Shown here: positions 8,630-16,542 of the stretch, in pieces
Numbering within the stretch: position 1 is the stretch's first letter
Layout of the letters: every line of letters starts with the position of its first letter
Source: Bacteroidota bacterium
GTDB lineage: Bacteria; Bacteroidota; Bacteroidia; Chitinophagales; Chitinophagaceae
NCBI GenBank assembly: GCA_028876495.1
Contig: JAGWRO010000091.1
Span: 62,001 to 126,000 of the forward strand
Reading direction: 5' to 3'
DNA length: 64,000 nt
Translations under genes and position numbers: made by a program
The notes under the pieces: model-generated
The model's input: the letters and a program-made list of their open reading frames with translations, nothing else
Databases searched by the model: none
Told to the model about the DNA's origin: nothing

Positions 8630-9976
8630 ATGAAAAAATATTTACTCTTTTTAACTTTATTTACGACCACCTCAGTTTTTTCTCAAATCATCAGTAACCG
8701 CGATCCGGAAATTGAAAATATGGTAAAAGAAGTTTCTGCAGATTCTCTTCAATCCTACATCAACACGTTAGTTTCTTTCGGAACAAGAAGCACTCTAAGT
8801 ACACAAACCGATTCAAAAAGAGGGATCGGCGCTGCAAGAAACTGGGTTTTGCAAAAGTTTAATGAGTTTGCAAAAAATGCCGATGGAAGATTAACTGCAA
8901 TGATTGACACAACAACCATTCACCCTTCAACAAGAATAAATGAACCAATACTTTTGGGAAACGTAATGGCCACTTTAAAAGGTACCGATCCGAATGATCA
9001 TCGTATTTTTATAATCAGTGGCCATCTTGATTCACGCCGATCTGATGTGATGAATAAAACCGGCGATGCGCCCGGTGCTAACGATGACGGAAGTGGCACT
9101 GCGGCTGTTATAGAATGTGCAAGAATCATGAGTAAACATTCTTTTCCGGCTACCATCATTTTTGTGGCCGTAAGTGGCGAGGAACAAAGATTATATGGAT
9201 CTACATTTATGGCCAATAAAGCAAAAAAAGAAAATTGGGATATTACTGCGGTACTTAATAACGATATTATCGGAAGCAACAACAGCAACCAAACCAATAT
9301 TATCAACAATACCGAAGTGCGCGTATTCAGTGAAGGAATTCCGGCTACTGCTACAGAAAAAGACATAACAAAAATCAGGGCGCTCGGTTTGGAAAATGAC
9401 AGTAAATCAAGAGAACTGGCAAGATATATTAAAGAAGTGGCTGAACGATATGTTGATAATCTTGAAGTAAAATTGATATATCGAACCGATCGTTTTCTGC
9501 GAGGCGGCGATCACCTGCCTTATTTACAAAATGGATTTACCGCAGTAAGAATTACAGAAATGAATGAAAACTTCAATCACCAACACCAGGATGTACGAAA
9601 AGAAAATGGCATTCAGTATGGCGACTTACCTCAATTTATGGATTATGAATACCTGCGGAAAAACACGGCGCTTAATCTGGCTAATCTTGCCAATCTTGCC
9701 AAAGCGCCTTCTGTTCCCCGTGATGTAAAAATTGATGTAAAAAATTTGTCGAACAATTCATCACTTTCGTGGCAAACGCCTGAAAATGGGAAAGTGAAAG
9801 GATTTTATATTTTGATAAGAGAATCCCAAAGCCCAATGTGGCAAAAGAAAATTTTTACTTCGAAAAATTCGATTACGCTCCCTTATTCAAAAGACAATTT
9901 CTTTTTTGGAGTTCAGTCTGTCAATAAAAGCGGAAATGAAAGTTTACCGGTTATTCCGGCTATAAAAAGGAATTAA
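8630..9976 (+). CDS. Secreted M28-family zinc metallopeptidase
   Basis: A 448-residue exported protein with a Sec signal peptide (residues 1-18, ending FSQ). The M28 aminopeptidase metal site is visible: H132 in SGHLDSR, D152/D153 in GANDDGSG, E184-E185 in VSGEEQRLYG and D212 in NNDIIG. A final His ligand lies in the FNHQHQD segment (H317/H319). A ~90-residue C-terminal region after residue 355 looks like a fibronectin type III domain (VPRDVKIDV... LSWQTPENG...). Related enzymes release N-terminal residues from peptides in the periplasm or outside the cell. It is monocistronic, with no functional link visible to its neighbours. Confidence 0.9.
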   Translation: MKKYLLFLTLFTTTSVFSQIISNRDPEIENMVKEVSADSLQSYINTLVSFGTRSTLSTQTDSKRGIGAARNWVLQKFNEFAKNADGRLTAMIDTTTIHPSTRINEPILLGNVMATLKGTDPNDHRIFIISGHLDSRRSDVMNKTGDAPGANDDGSGTAAVIECARIMSKHSFPATIIFVAVSGEEQRLYGSTFMANKAKKENWDITAVLNNDIIGSNNSNQTNIINNTEVRVFSEGIPATATEKDITKIRALGLENDSKSRELARYIKEVAERYVDNLEVKLIYRTDRFLRGGDHLPYLQNGFTAVRITEMNENFNHQHQDVRKENGIQYGDLPQFMDYEYLRKNTALNLANLANLAKAPSVPRDVKIDVKNLSNNSSLSWQTPENGKVKGFYILIRESQSPMWQKKIFTSKNSITLPYSKDNFFFGVQSVNKSGNESLPVIPAIKRN

Positions 9977-10300
9977 ACCCTGGCTTTCAACAAATTATTT
10001 TTAATTGTGTTTTGTTGGATAAAAATTTTAAATTCGTTAGAGAATTAAAAAATAATACCTTCTATTCCACAAGTAAATTTTTAATACGAGGGGATAGTAC
10101 GATTGCTTGATTTTGATTTCTTTTTAAAACTGTCCGGTTTAATTGTTTCCCTCCCTTTAAAAAACTAAAATCAAACTGCTTAAGAAAGTTACCGGATTGG
10201 GTATTCCCTGATCATAGCTACACTATTGAAATCAGCCACATTATTTTGCTGGTCATACTATAAATTTAAAACCAATTTTCTCACCTTTAATAATACAATT
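9977..10300. other. Intergenic region with no gene seen
   Basis: About 320 bp separate the M28 peptidase from the Tat-exported DsrE-like gene. I found no ORF of credible composition, no tRNA and no strong hairpin. The frame of the downstream gene can be extended back to a TTG at 10226, but those residues precede a textbook twin-arginine signal and are probably leader. Confidence 0.5.
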
Positions 10301-11002
10301 ATGAATTCAAAAGATCACCAATCAACCACCAACCGTCGCGATTTCCTGGGAACATTGGCGATGGGCGCCGGCGCTTTAACTATGGCTTCGCTGGCTTTTC
10401 CTGCAAAACTTGCCGCTCATTCTCCTAATTTTAACTTGCCCGGAGAAGATCCTGAAGAATGGCTAAATAAGATCAAAGGCAAGCACCGCGTTGTTTTCGA
10501 TGTAACAGAACCGAACGGTATAATGCCCCTGGCATGGCCAAGAGTTTTTTTGATGACCAACCGGCAGACAGGTGCGGATCTTAATGAATGCACTGCTGTT
10601 GTTATCTTAAGGCACGAAGCCATTCCTTATGCTTTCAACGATAGCGTTTGGAAAAAATACAAACTTGGTGATGCAACCAAGATTAACGATCCTAAAACCG
10701 GCGCACCCGCAGCACGTAATATTTTCTCGAAACCCGCAGAAGGCGATTTTGCTATTCCCGGAATCGGAAATGTAAAGGTCGGCATCAATGAACTGATGGC
10801 TGACGGTGTAATGTTTGGAGTTTGCTCCGTTGCCATTTTAGTCAATAGTCATGTCATTGCTCAAAAGATGAACATGGATGCCGACACAGTGCATAAGGAC
10901 ATATTAGCAGGCGTTCTGCCGGGAATACAATTGTTGCCATCAGGCGTATGGGGCGTAGGAAGAGCCCAGGAACATAATTGCAATTATTGTATTGGCGGAT
11001 AG
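10301..11002 (+). CDS. Tat-exported DsrE/DsrF-like protein
   Basis: A 233-residue periplasmic protein. The twin-arginine signal is clear (TTNRRDFLGTLAMGAGALTM, residues 9-28). The body has a DsrE-like alpha/beta pattern: VVILRHEAIPYAF, then GVMFGVCSVAI with C175, then VLPGIQLLPSGVWGVGRAQEH, which resembles the LLPGVxxVPSGV segment of DsrE proteins that carry persulfide sulfur. It ends in CNYCIGG, a CxxC pair (C227, C230) that could bind metal or cycle redox. The start was set at ATG 10301 because the Tat motif follows directly. It lies 21 bp before a TsdA-like cytochrome. I infer a periplasmic sulfur-handling pair; the DsrE assignment is moderately sure. Confidence 0.78.
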   Translation: MNSKDHQSTTNRRDFLGTLAMGAGALTMASLAFPAKLAAHSPNFNLPGEDPEEWLNKIKGKHRVVFDVTEPNGIMPLAWPRVFLMTNRQTGADLNECTAVVILRHEAIPYAFNDSVWKKYKLGDATKINDPKTGAPAARNIFSKPAEGDFAIPGIGNVKVGINELMADGVMFGVCSVAILVNSHVIAQKMNMDADTVHKDILAGVLPGIQLLPSGVWGVGRAQEHNCNYCIGG

Positions 11003-11023
11003 GATTTAATTTTGAAACCAGAA

Positions 11024-12019
11024 ATGAGCAGAAAAACCATTTGGACAATCACGGCGGTGTTTATTGTTTGCATTCTTTTGGCTTTTTTATTTTTGCCTCA
11101 AAAGAATAAAATAAAAAATACCGCCAAAACTTCTTTTACTGCGTCAACATTATGGAATGCTCCCGATACCAACAGCCTTCCGCATGATTCATCAGGGAAT
11201 CTGATCAGGTATGGAAGAGAATTAATAGTTCATACTGCTCGATATTTAGGTCCCAAAGGCACTGTTGCCCAAATCACAAACGGCATGAATTGTGACAATT
11301 GCCATATTGATGGTGGCACGAGAATCTTCGCCAATAATTTTTCAGTAGCGGCTGTGGGTTATCCCAATTTCACGAAAAGAAGTAACTCAATTGTAACCCT
11401 TGTGATGCGTATCAATGGTTGCTTTAAGAGGAGTTTGAACGGACAAGTGCTGGGAGATTCCGGCAGGGAAATGAAAGCAATGATCGCTTACATCAAATGG
11501 GTAGGTCAGGAAGTAAAAAAGAATACAAATATTTTTGGAACTTTCACTGAAAAAATTCCTTATTTAAACAGGGCAGCAGATACAGCCAAAGGTAAAAATA
11601 TCTTTCTGGCCCAATGCTCTACCTGCCATGGAGAAAATGGCGAGGGAAAATTTCTTGAAGGAGGCAAGGAATATTTGTATCCACCACTATGGGGAAAACA
11701 CAGCTTTAATGTTGGTGCAGGCCTTTACCAGCTTTCAAAATTTGCAGGCTTTATAAAAAATAACATGCCTTATGGCACCAGTTATAAAAAACCCTATTTA
11801 AGTGATGAACAGGCGTGGGATGTAGCTGCTTATATAAATTCCAGGCCAAGACCAAATTTTAAAGATTTACAGAAAGATTGGCCGGATATTTCAGGTAAAC
11901 CTGTAGATTACCCGTTCGGGCCCTACATTGATAGTTTTTCAGAAAGCCAGCACAAGTATGGGCCCTACAACCCAATTGTATCAGCCGATAAAAAACTAAG
12001 GAAATCCAATAATGAATAG
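11024..12019 (+). CDS. tsdA: TsdA-like dihaem cytochrome c (thiosulfate dehydrogenase family)
   Basis: A 331-residue protein with an N-terminal membrane anchor (residues 4-25) and two cytochrome c domains: CDNCH (residues 90-94) and CSTCH (198-202). The sequence between and after them follows TsdA closely: RINGCFKRSLNG contains the Cys (C133) that in characterised TsdA proteins is an axial haem ligand, then REMKAMIAYIKWVG, YPPLWG, GAGLYQLSKFAGFIK and the C-terminal FSESQHKYGPY. TsdA enzymes interconvert thiosulfate and tetrathionate in the periplasm. The frame opens at TTG 11012; ATG 11024 was preferred. It is probably co-transcribed with the Tat-exported DsrE-like gene. The direction of the reaction cannot be read from sequence. 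Confidence 0.87.
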   Translation: MSRKTIWTITAVFIVCILLAFLFLPQKNKIKNTAKTSFTASTLWNAPDTNSLPHDSSGNLIRYGRELIVHTARYLGPKGTVAQITNGMNCDNCHIDGGTRIFANNFSVAAVGYPNFTKRSNSIVTLVMRINGCFKRSLNGQVLGDSGREMKAMIAYIKWVGQEVKKNTNIFGTFTEKIPYLNRAADTAKGKNIFLAQCSTCHGENGEGKFLEGGKEYLYPPLWGKHSFNVGAGLYQLSKFAGFIKNNMPYGTSYKKPYLSDEQAWDVAAYINSRPRPNFKDLQKDWPDISGKPVDYPFGPYIDSFSESQHKYGPYNPIVSADKKLRKSNNE

Positions 12020-12058
12020 CGTAACATATAAAAAGTAAAACTTTCTGCAACACACCTA

Positions 12059-12511
12059 TTAACAACAGGCAATTTTATTAACCCTGTTTTCGTGGCGACC
12101 GCCTTCAAAATCAGTATGAATAAAGATCTCAAGCATTTTTTCTACCTCACTCTCTCTTATAAAACGTGCGGGGATACAAATAATATTGGCGTCATTATGT
12201 TTGCGTGAAAGTTCAGCCAATTCCTCTCCCCAGCAAATTGCGGCTCTTATATTCTGGTGCTTGTTGGCAGTTATAGCAACTCCGTTTCCGCTTCCGCAAA
12301 TCAATATACCGAAAGCCGCTTCTTTATTTTCAACCGCTTCAGCAACAGGATGAGCAAAGTCCGGATAATCAACAGAATCAGTTGAGAATGTTCCAAAATC
12401 TTTCCAGGTTACATTTTTCCCGTCAAGAAAAGAGATGATGGCTTCTTTATAATCGAAGCCTGCATGATCGCAGCCAATGGCTACCGGAAGTGATAAATTG
12501 AAGGGAGACAT
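12059..12511 (-). CDS. rpiB: Ribose 5-phosphate isomerase B
   Basis: A 150-residue cytosolic RpiB/LacAB family enzyme that interconverts ribose 5-phosphate and ribulose 5-phosphate in the non-oxidative pentose phosphate pathway. Recognisable segments are IGCDHAGFDYKE (substrate His and phosphate site), ILICGSGNGVAI with the catalytic Cys, the ring-opening HNDANIICIPAR segment, and GGRHENRVNKI near the C-terminus. The length is normal. It is convergent with the TsdA-like gene (39 bp) and divergent from fabG, and has no operon partner. Confidence 0.95.
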   Translation of the reverse strand: MSPFNLSLPVAIGCDHAGFDYKEAIISFLDGKNVTWKDFGTFSTDSVDYPDFAHPVAEAVENKEAAFGILICGSGNGVAITANKHQNIRAAICWGEELAELSRKHNDANIICIPARFIRESEVEKMLEIFIHTDFEGGRHENRVNKIACC

Positions 12512-12663
12512 AGCATATCATTTTATGCCGTAAAGATAAAACATTGATGCCTTATAAGGTCGTACATTAACAGTTTTTGGGTTGAAAAAGATAAAAAGAT
12601 TAATAAAAAATGGTAGTATAAAAAATAACGAAAGCCTACTTTCGTGAAAATAAAAAATACCGG

Positions 12664-12696
12664 TTTGGTTCAATTAAATTCTAAACCTTAATTTTA
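12664..12696 (+). promoter_or_regulatory. Possible fabG promoter
   Basis: TTTG at 12664-12667 and TAATTTTA at 12689-12696 are separated by 21 bp. This is close to the Bacteroidota consensus TTTG-N19-21-TAnnTTTG, with one mismatch in the -7 box. The predicted start would leave only a short leader before the ATG at 12713. Confidence 0.35.
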
Positions 12697-12712
12697 GCCC
12701 CTAAAATTGAAT

Positions 12713-13462
12713 ATGAAAATGCTTGAAAATAAAGTGGCAATCGTTACAGGCGGCAGCCGTGGAATAGGCGAAGCTATTGTTTTAAAACTGGCAGAAAGCG
12801 GCGCTAACATTGCTTTTACGTATGTAAGCAGCGATGAAAAAGCAAAAGCCCTGGAAGAAAAAGTGAAATCAATGGGTGTAAAGGCAAAAGCTTACAAGAG
12901 CAATGCTGCCGATTTTACAGATTGTGAAAAAGTAGTAAATGAGGTAATAAACGAATTTGGAACCATTGACATTTTGGTTAACAACGCAGGTATTTCAAAA
13001 GACAATTTATTGTTGCGCATGTCGCCCGAACAATGGGATGAAGTGATGGCTACTAATTTGAAAAGCGTTTTTAATATGACCAAACAGGTGATTCGGCCGA
13101 TGATGAAAGCGAGGAACGGAAGTATTATCAACATGAGCTCGATCATCGGCATGAGAGGAAACGCCGGGCAAAGCAGCTATGCAGCCAGTAAAGCCGGAAT
13201 TATCGGTTTTACCAAATCAGTAGCCGCAGAATTGGGAAGCCGAAACATCAGGTGTAATGCGATCGCTCCGGGTTTTGTAGAAACAGACATGACCCATTAT
13301 TTAAAAGAAGGTGAAGCCGCAAAATCTTTTTTAGAAAAAATACCTTTGGGAAGATTTGGCAGTGCCGAAGAAATTGCCAACGTAACTCTTTTCCTTGCAA
13401 GCGATATGAGTTCTTACATCACAGGACAAGTGATCAGCACATGCGGAGGCCTGAATATGTAA
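12713..13462 (+). CDS. fabG: 3-oxoacyl-[acyl-carrier-protein] reductase
   Basis: A 249-residue short-chain dehydrogenase that reduces 3-oxoacyl-ACP with NADPH in fatty acid elongation. It has the cofactor motif VTGGSRGIGEA, the structural NNAG motif, and the catalytic triad S143 - Y156 - K160 (SSIIG... SSYAASK) with the 13-residue Ser-Tyr spacing of FabG. The end is typical (SSYITGQVISTCGGLNM). The frame opens at TTG 12707; I chose ATG 12713, which gives MKMLENKVAIVTGG. It is a stand-alone gene, not in a fab cluster, so another SDR substrate is possible, but the fit to FabG is close. Confidence 0.92.
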   Translation: MKMLENKVAIVTGGSRGIGEAIVLKLAESGANIAFTYVSSDEKAKALEEKVKSMGVKAKAYKSNAADFTDCEKVVNEVINEFGTIDILVNNAGISKDNLLLRMSPEQWDEVMATNLKSVFNMTKQVIRPMMKARNGSIINMSSIIGMRGNAGQSSYAASKAGIIGFTKSVAAELGSRNIRCNAIAPGFVETDMTHYLKEGEAAKSFLEKIPLGRFGSAEEIANVTLFLASDMSSYITGQVISTCGGLNM

Positions 13463-13555
13463 AACAGGGAAAAGACAAAAAGCAAAAAGGCAACACGCAA
13501 TAGTGATAACGCTGAATTTTCAAAGCCAACATGTTGTTCTTTCTAACTTAACTTA

Positions 13556-13583
13556 ATTCGTAATTGAAAATTCGTAATTGAAA
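13556..13583 (+). repeat. Perfect 2 x 14-bp tandem repeat in the leader of the carbonic anhydrase gene
   Basis: The unit ATTCGTAATTGAAA occurs twice head-to-tail and ends two bases before the start codon at 13586. It occupies the ribosome-binding region. No Shine-Dalgarno sequence is present. Confidence 0.8.
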
Positions 13584-13585
13584 AA

Positions 13586-14218
13586 ATGGAAGCATACAAA
13601 AAACTTTTAAACAACAACAAAGAATGGGCTTCTGCACAAATAAAAGAAGATCCCGAATATTTTGCACGCCTGGCCAAATTGCAGTCACCTGAAATTTTGT
13701 GGATCGGTTGCAGCGACAGCCGCGTTCCTGCCGACAGAATTACAGGTACTCATCCAGGCGAAATATTTGTTCATCGAAATATTTCGAACATGGTGGTTCC
13801 TACCGATCTCAATTTATTAAGTGTTCTGCAATTTGCCGTAGAGATTTTAAAAGTAAGGCATGTAATTGTTTGCGGGCATCAAAATTGCGGCGGAATTGCG
13901 GCGGCAATGTCAAACAAAAGCTTTGGCCTGATGGACCAATGGGTTTGGAACATTAAAAATGTTTACCGCATTCATCGTGATGAAATTGACGCCTGCACAT
14001 CAGAAGAAGAAAAACGAAGCCTGCTTACAAAATTGAATGTAAAAGAACAGGTGATGAATCTTGCAAAAACTTCCATCATCCAAAAAGCGTGGAAACAAAG
14101 ACAGTTGCCACATTTGCATGGTTGGGTTTATGACGTGCGTGATGGAATTATCAATCCTGTTTTTGAAATGACCGCCGGCACTGAGGTAGATCCGATCTTT
14201 GAGATCAGCAATATTTAA
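13586..14218 (+). CDS. can: Beta-class carbonic anhydrase
   Basis: A 210-residue cytosolic zinc enzyme that hydrates CO2 to bicarbonate. The zinc ligands and Asp-Arg dyad are all in place: C42, D44 and R46 in IGCSDSRVPAD, H98 and C101 in CGHQNCGG. The protein has the length and the C-terminal GWVYDVRDGIINPV strand of Can-type bacterial enzymes. The start codon directly follows a tandem 14-bp repeat. It supplies bicarbonate for carboxylases; no carboxylase is adjacent. Confidence 0.96.
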   Translation: MEAYKKLLNNNKEWASAQIKEDPEYFARLAKLQSPEILWIGCSDSRVPADRITGTHPGEIFVHRNISNMVVPTDLNLLSVLQFAVEILKVRHVIVCGHQNCGGIAAAMSNKSFGLMDQWVWNIKNVYRIHRDEIDACTSEEEKRSLLTKLNVKEQVMNLAKTSIIQKAWKQRQLPHLHGWVYDVRDGIINPVFEMTAGTEVDPIFEISNI

Positions 14219-14473
14219 AAGAGTTTTAAGAGTGTAAATGAGGTAAAAGGAAGATGAAAGACTAATTTTAAACAAACCTAAAATTTATTAAATGACTTTT
14301 CTTCACAACATAGGCACCTTCTTCTGGAAAATATTCAAATCCATTTTTGTGAGAGAAAAAGATTGCTGCAAATAAAATTTGTTTTTTACAGTAAAACAAT
14401 AAATAAACGAATTTCTTGCTTTAAGCATTGCACTTATCCGTTTTTTTATTTGATTCTGAGAATACGCTACATT

Positions 14474-14695
14474 TTAATTTACCTCAATAAATGTAATCCT
14501 GATGAAGCTTTCCACTTTTAAATTCAGTCCTTTTTCTAAAGCATTATTGATAATATCCTCCAAATGGCCTCTCGCTTCCTTCAGCTCGGCGATTCTTTGT
14601 TCAGAAAAAGAAACATCTACATTAAATCTTTCCTTAATGCTGAACGCCTCCATGGTATGATAATTTATCTTGCTACCGATAAGATCTGAGATCAC
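14474..14695 (-). CDS. Small hypothetical protein, paralogue of the next gene upstream; start displaced by one base
   Basis: The called ORF has 73 residues from GTG 14695, but homology to the upstream small protein begins earlier. In the same frame, bases up to 14761 encode WIKYTIFKLIDGQFAPLEA, which aligns with NIQLIQGNFNAKDALAI of its neighbour. No start codon exists in that extension: the ATG at 14759-14757 is one base out of frame (ATG-G-ATC-AAA). Removing one G gives M-I-K-Y-T-I-F, a natural start. Either a one-base indel has shortened the protein or the base is a sequencing error. The body is helical and charged (EQRIAELKEARGHLEDIINNAL). Function unknown. Confidence 0.6.
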   Translation of the reverse strand: MISDLIGSKINYHTMEAFSIKERFNVDVSFSEQRIAELKEARGHLEDIINNALEKGLNLKVESFIRITFIEVN

Positions 14696-14761
14696 TTTTC
14701 GGGCTTCTAATGGAGCAAACTGCCCATCTATTAATTTGAAGATTGTGTATTTGATCCATAA

Positions 14762-15007
14762 TTATTGAGATAAGTGTATTTCACTTTGAATATTGATTTT
14801 ACCTCCGCTGTCCAAAATAAAATTCCTGATATCAAATAAATCTTTTTGCAACCTTTTAATTTTTGCTTCACGAAATTTTATATCCTCTTCATTATTGTTA
14901 CTGCTGATTTTGCTTTCATGGTATTTTATTTTTACGTGAATCATTTGAGTGATGATTGCTAATGCATCCTTTGCATTGAAATTCCCTTGTATAAGTTGTA
15001 TATTCAT
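14762..15007 (-). CDS. Small hypothetical helical protein downstream of icd
   Basis: An 81-residue protein starting at ATG 15007, 11 bp after the icd stop, so very likely co-transcribed with icd. It shows an N-terminal beta segment (MNIQLIQGNF), an amphipathic helix (AKDALAIITQMIHVKIKYHESKI), a charged coiled-coil-like helix (REAKIKRLQKDLFDIRNFIL) and a C-terminal strand. There is no signal peptide. The next ORF is a diverged tandem copy in the same frame, separated by this gene's TAA. I do not recognise a characterised family. Position after icd suggests a link to TCA-cycle or NADPH control, which is inference only. Confidence 0.7.
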   Translation of the reverse strand: MNIQLIQGNFNAKDALAIITQMIHVKIKYHESKISSNNNEEDIKFREAKIKRLQKDLFDIRNFILDSGGKINIQSEIHLSQ

Positions 15008-15018
15008 TTTATATTTTT

Positions 15019-16455
15019 TTATTGTCCTTGTCCTAATGAAAAAGCAAGCTTGCCATCAAATGCATAGAGATTTTCTGTTTTAATGGTATCAATATTTTCT
15101 GTTGAAGCATTGGACAGTAATTGAATGATATCTGCTTTAGAAATATTAATTCCATCGTTTGATTCAAACCGGCATCTCCAGTGATCAGTGCAAAAAGTTT
15201 CCGGAAAGCCATCAGGATATACTTTAATTCCCCGGTTAGTAATCATAGTGAGTTTAAGTTGCTCCGGCTCTATTTTTTTTAATAAAGACGCCAGTTCATC
15301 CGGGCTTGTTCCTTTCCAGTCAACAAACACATCCACACCCATCAATTCTTTTTTTGCAGCAGCTTTGCGTATATACTTTGGAAGATTCAATGCTGCGCCT
15401 TTTGCATACGAAACTGCATTCAATGTTTCGGGCCTATTCCCCAAATTGTTAATTACGGCCTGGGCAAATTCCATTGTTCCAACTTTTTGTTTACTAATCC
15501 CTTCTTTAAAAATATCGTAGGTATGAACGCCATCTTCAATGGTTTTCAACCAGGCATTCTGTACTTTTTCTGCTACGTCTGTTTGCCCGATGTGATTGAG
15601 CATCATTATAGCGCCCTGCAATAAGCCGGATGGGTTTGCCGAATTTTGACCGGCTCTTCTTGGGGCTGAACCATGTATCGCTTCGAACATAGCGCATTCT
15701 TCACCAATATTGGCTGATCCGGCGAGTCCTACTGATCCGGTAATTTGTGCAGCTACATCTGATAAAATATCTCCGTACAAGTTCGGCATCACAAGCACAT
15801 CAAATGCTTCAGGCGTATCCGCCATTTTTGCGGCCCCTATATCAATGATCCAATGTTCGTTTTCTATCTGCGGATATTCTTTTGCAATCTCATCGAACAC
15901 CCGGTGAAACAATCCATCGGTCTGTTTCATGATATTATCTTTTGTAAAACAGGTAACTTTTTTTCTGTTGTACTGCTTTGCATATTCAAATGCATAACGA
16001 ACAATTTTTTCGCATCCGGGCCTGCTTATTAACTTAAGACACTGAACCACTTCGTCGGTTTGCTGGTGTTCAATTCCTCCATACAGATCTTCCTCGTTTT
16101 CCCGTATGATAACAATATCCATAACAGGATGTTTGGTATTCACAAAGGGATCAAGGCTTTTACAAGGCCGTACATTAGAATATAAGCCAAGAAATTTCCG
16201 GGTAGTAACATTTAAACTCTTATATCCACCGCCCTGTGGCGTTGTAATCGGAGCTTTTAGAAATATTTTATTCTTACGGATAATATCCCAGGATTCTTTG
16301 GAAATGCCCGCCGTATTACCGGCTAAGTAAACTTTTTCACCAACTTCAATTTCTTCAATTTCTATTTTAGCTCCTGCTGCCAAAATAATCTTAAGGGTTG
16401 CTTCCATAATTTCGGGGCCTATACCATCCCCTTTTGCTACTGTAATTTTTGTCAT
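15019..16455 (-). CDS. icd: NADP-dependent isocitrate dehydrogenase (Thermus-type, long form)
   Basis: A 478-residue TCA-cycle enzyme that oxidatively decarboxylates isocitrate to 2-oxoglutarate. It shows the isocitrate/isopropylmalate dehydrogenase core: GDGIGPEIMEATLKI at the start, substrate-binding RENEEDLYGG, the catalytic Lys-Asp region (CFTKDNIMKQTDG) and NLYGDILSDVAAQITGS. The cofactor loop is EAIHGSAPRRAGQNSANPSG. A ~130-residue C-terminal extension matches the Thermus thermophilus-type enzyme rather than E. coli Icd. The frame extends to 16509, but ATG 16455 (MTKITVAKGDGIG) fits the family. Two small paralogues follow; a LysR regulator is divergent. Confidence 0.92.
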   Translation of the reverse strand: MTKITVAKGDGIGPEIMEATLKIILAAGAKIEIEEIEVGEKVYLAGNTAGISKESWDIIRKNKIFLKAPITTPQGGGYKSLNVTTRKFLGLYSNVRPCKSLDPFVNTKHPVMDIVIIRENEEDLYGGIEHQQTDEVVQCLKLISRPGCEKIVRYAFEYAKQYNRKKVTCFTKDNIMKQTDGLFHRVFDEIAKEYPQIENEHWIIDIGAAKMADTPEAFDVLVMPNLYGDILSDVAAQITGSVGLAGSANIGEECAMFEAIHGSAPRRAGQNSANPSGLLQGAIMMLNHIGQTDVAEKVQNAWLKTIEDGVHTYDIFKEGISKQKVGTMEFAQAVINNLGNRPETLNAVSYAKGAALNLPKYIRKAAAKKELMGVDVFVDWKGTSPDELASLLKKIEPEQLKLTMITNRGIKVYPDGFPETFCTDHWRCRFESNDGINISKADIIQLLSNASTENIDTIKTENLYAFDGKLAFSLGQGQ

Positions 16456-16510
16456 ATACTTTTGTTTTTGATGACGCAAAAGTGTATAATATTGATCATA
16501 AGTTTTCATT

Positions 16511-16518
16511 TATATTTG
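16511..16518 (+). promoter_or_regulatory. -7 element of the LysR-type regulator promoter
   Basis: TATATTTG is an exact TAnnTTTG Bacteroidota -7 box, 24 bp before the ATG at 16543. A TTG at 16492-16494 could serve as the -33 element, at a short 16-bp spacing. The intergenic region is shared with the icd promoter, so the LysR protein may control both genes. Confidence 0.5.
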
Positions 16519-16542
16519 TAATAATATGCATAAATAAAATTT

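Noticed and set aside
10226-10300. 25-residue N-terminal extension of the Tat-exported DsrE-like protein
   Set aside because: It starts with TTG and would bury the twin-arginine motif; the ATG at 10301 fits a Tat signal much better.
14291-14374. 27-codon plus-strand ORF (MTFLHNIGTFFWKIFKS...) between the carbonic anhydrase and the small paralogues
   Set aside because: Too short, without a promoter or a recognisable family; it could be chance in AT-rich DNA.
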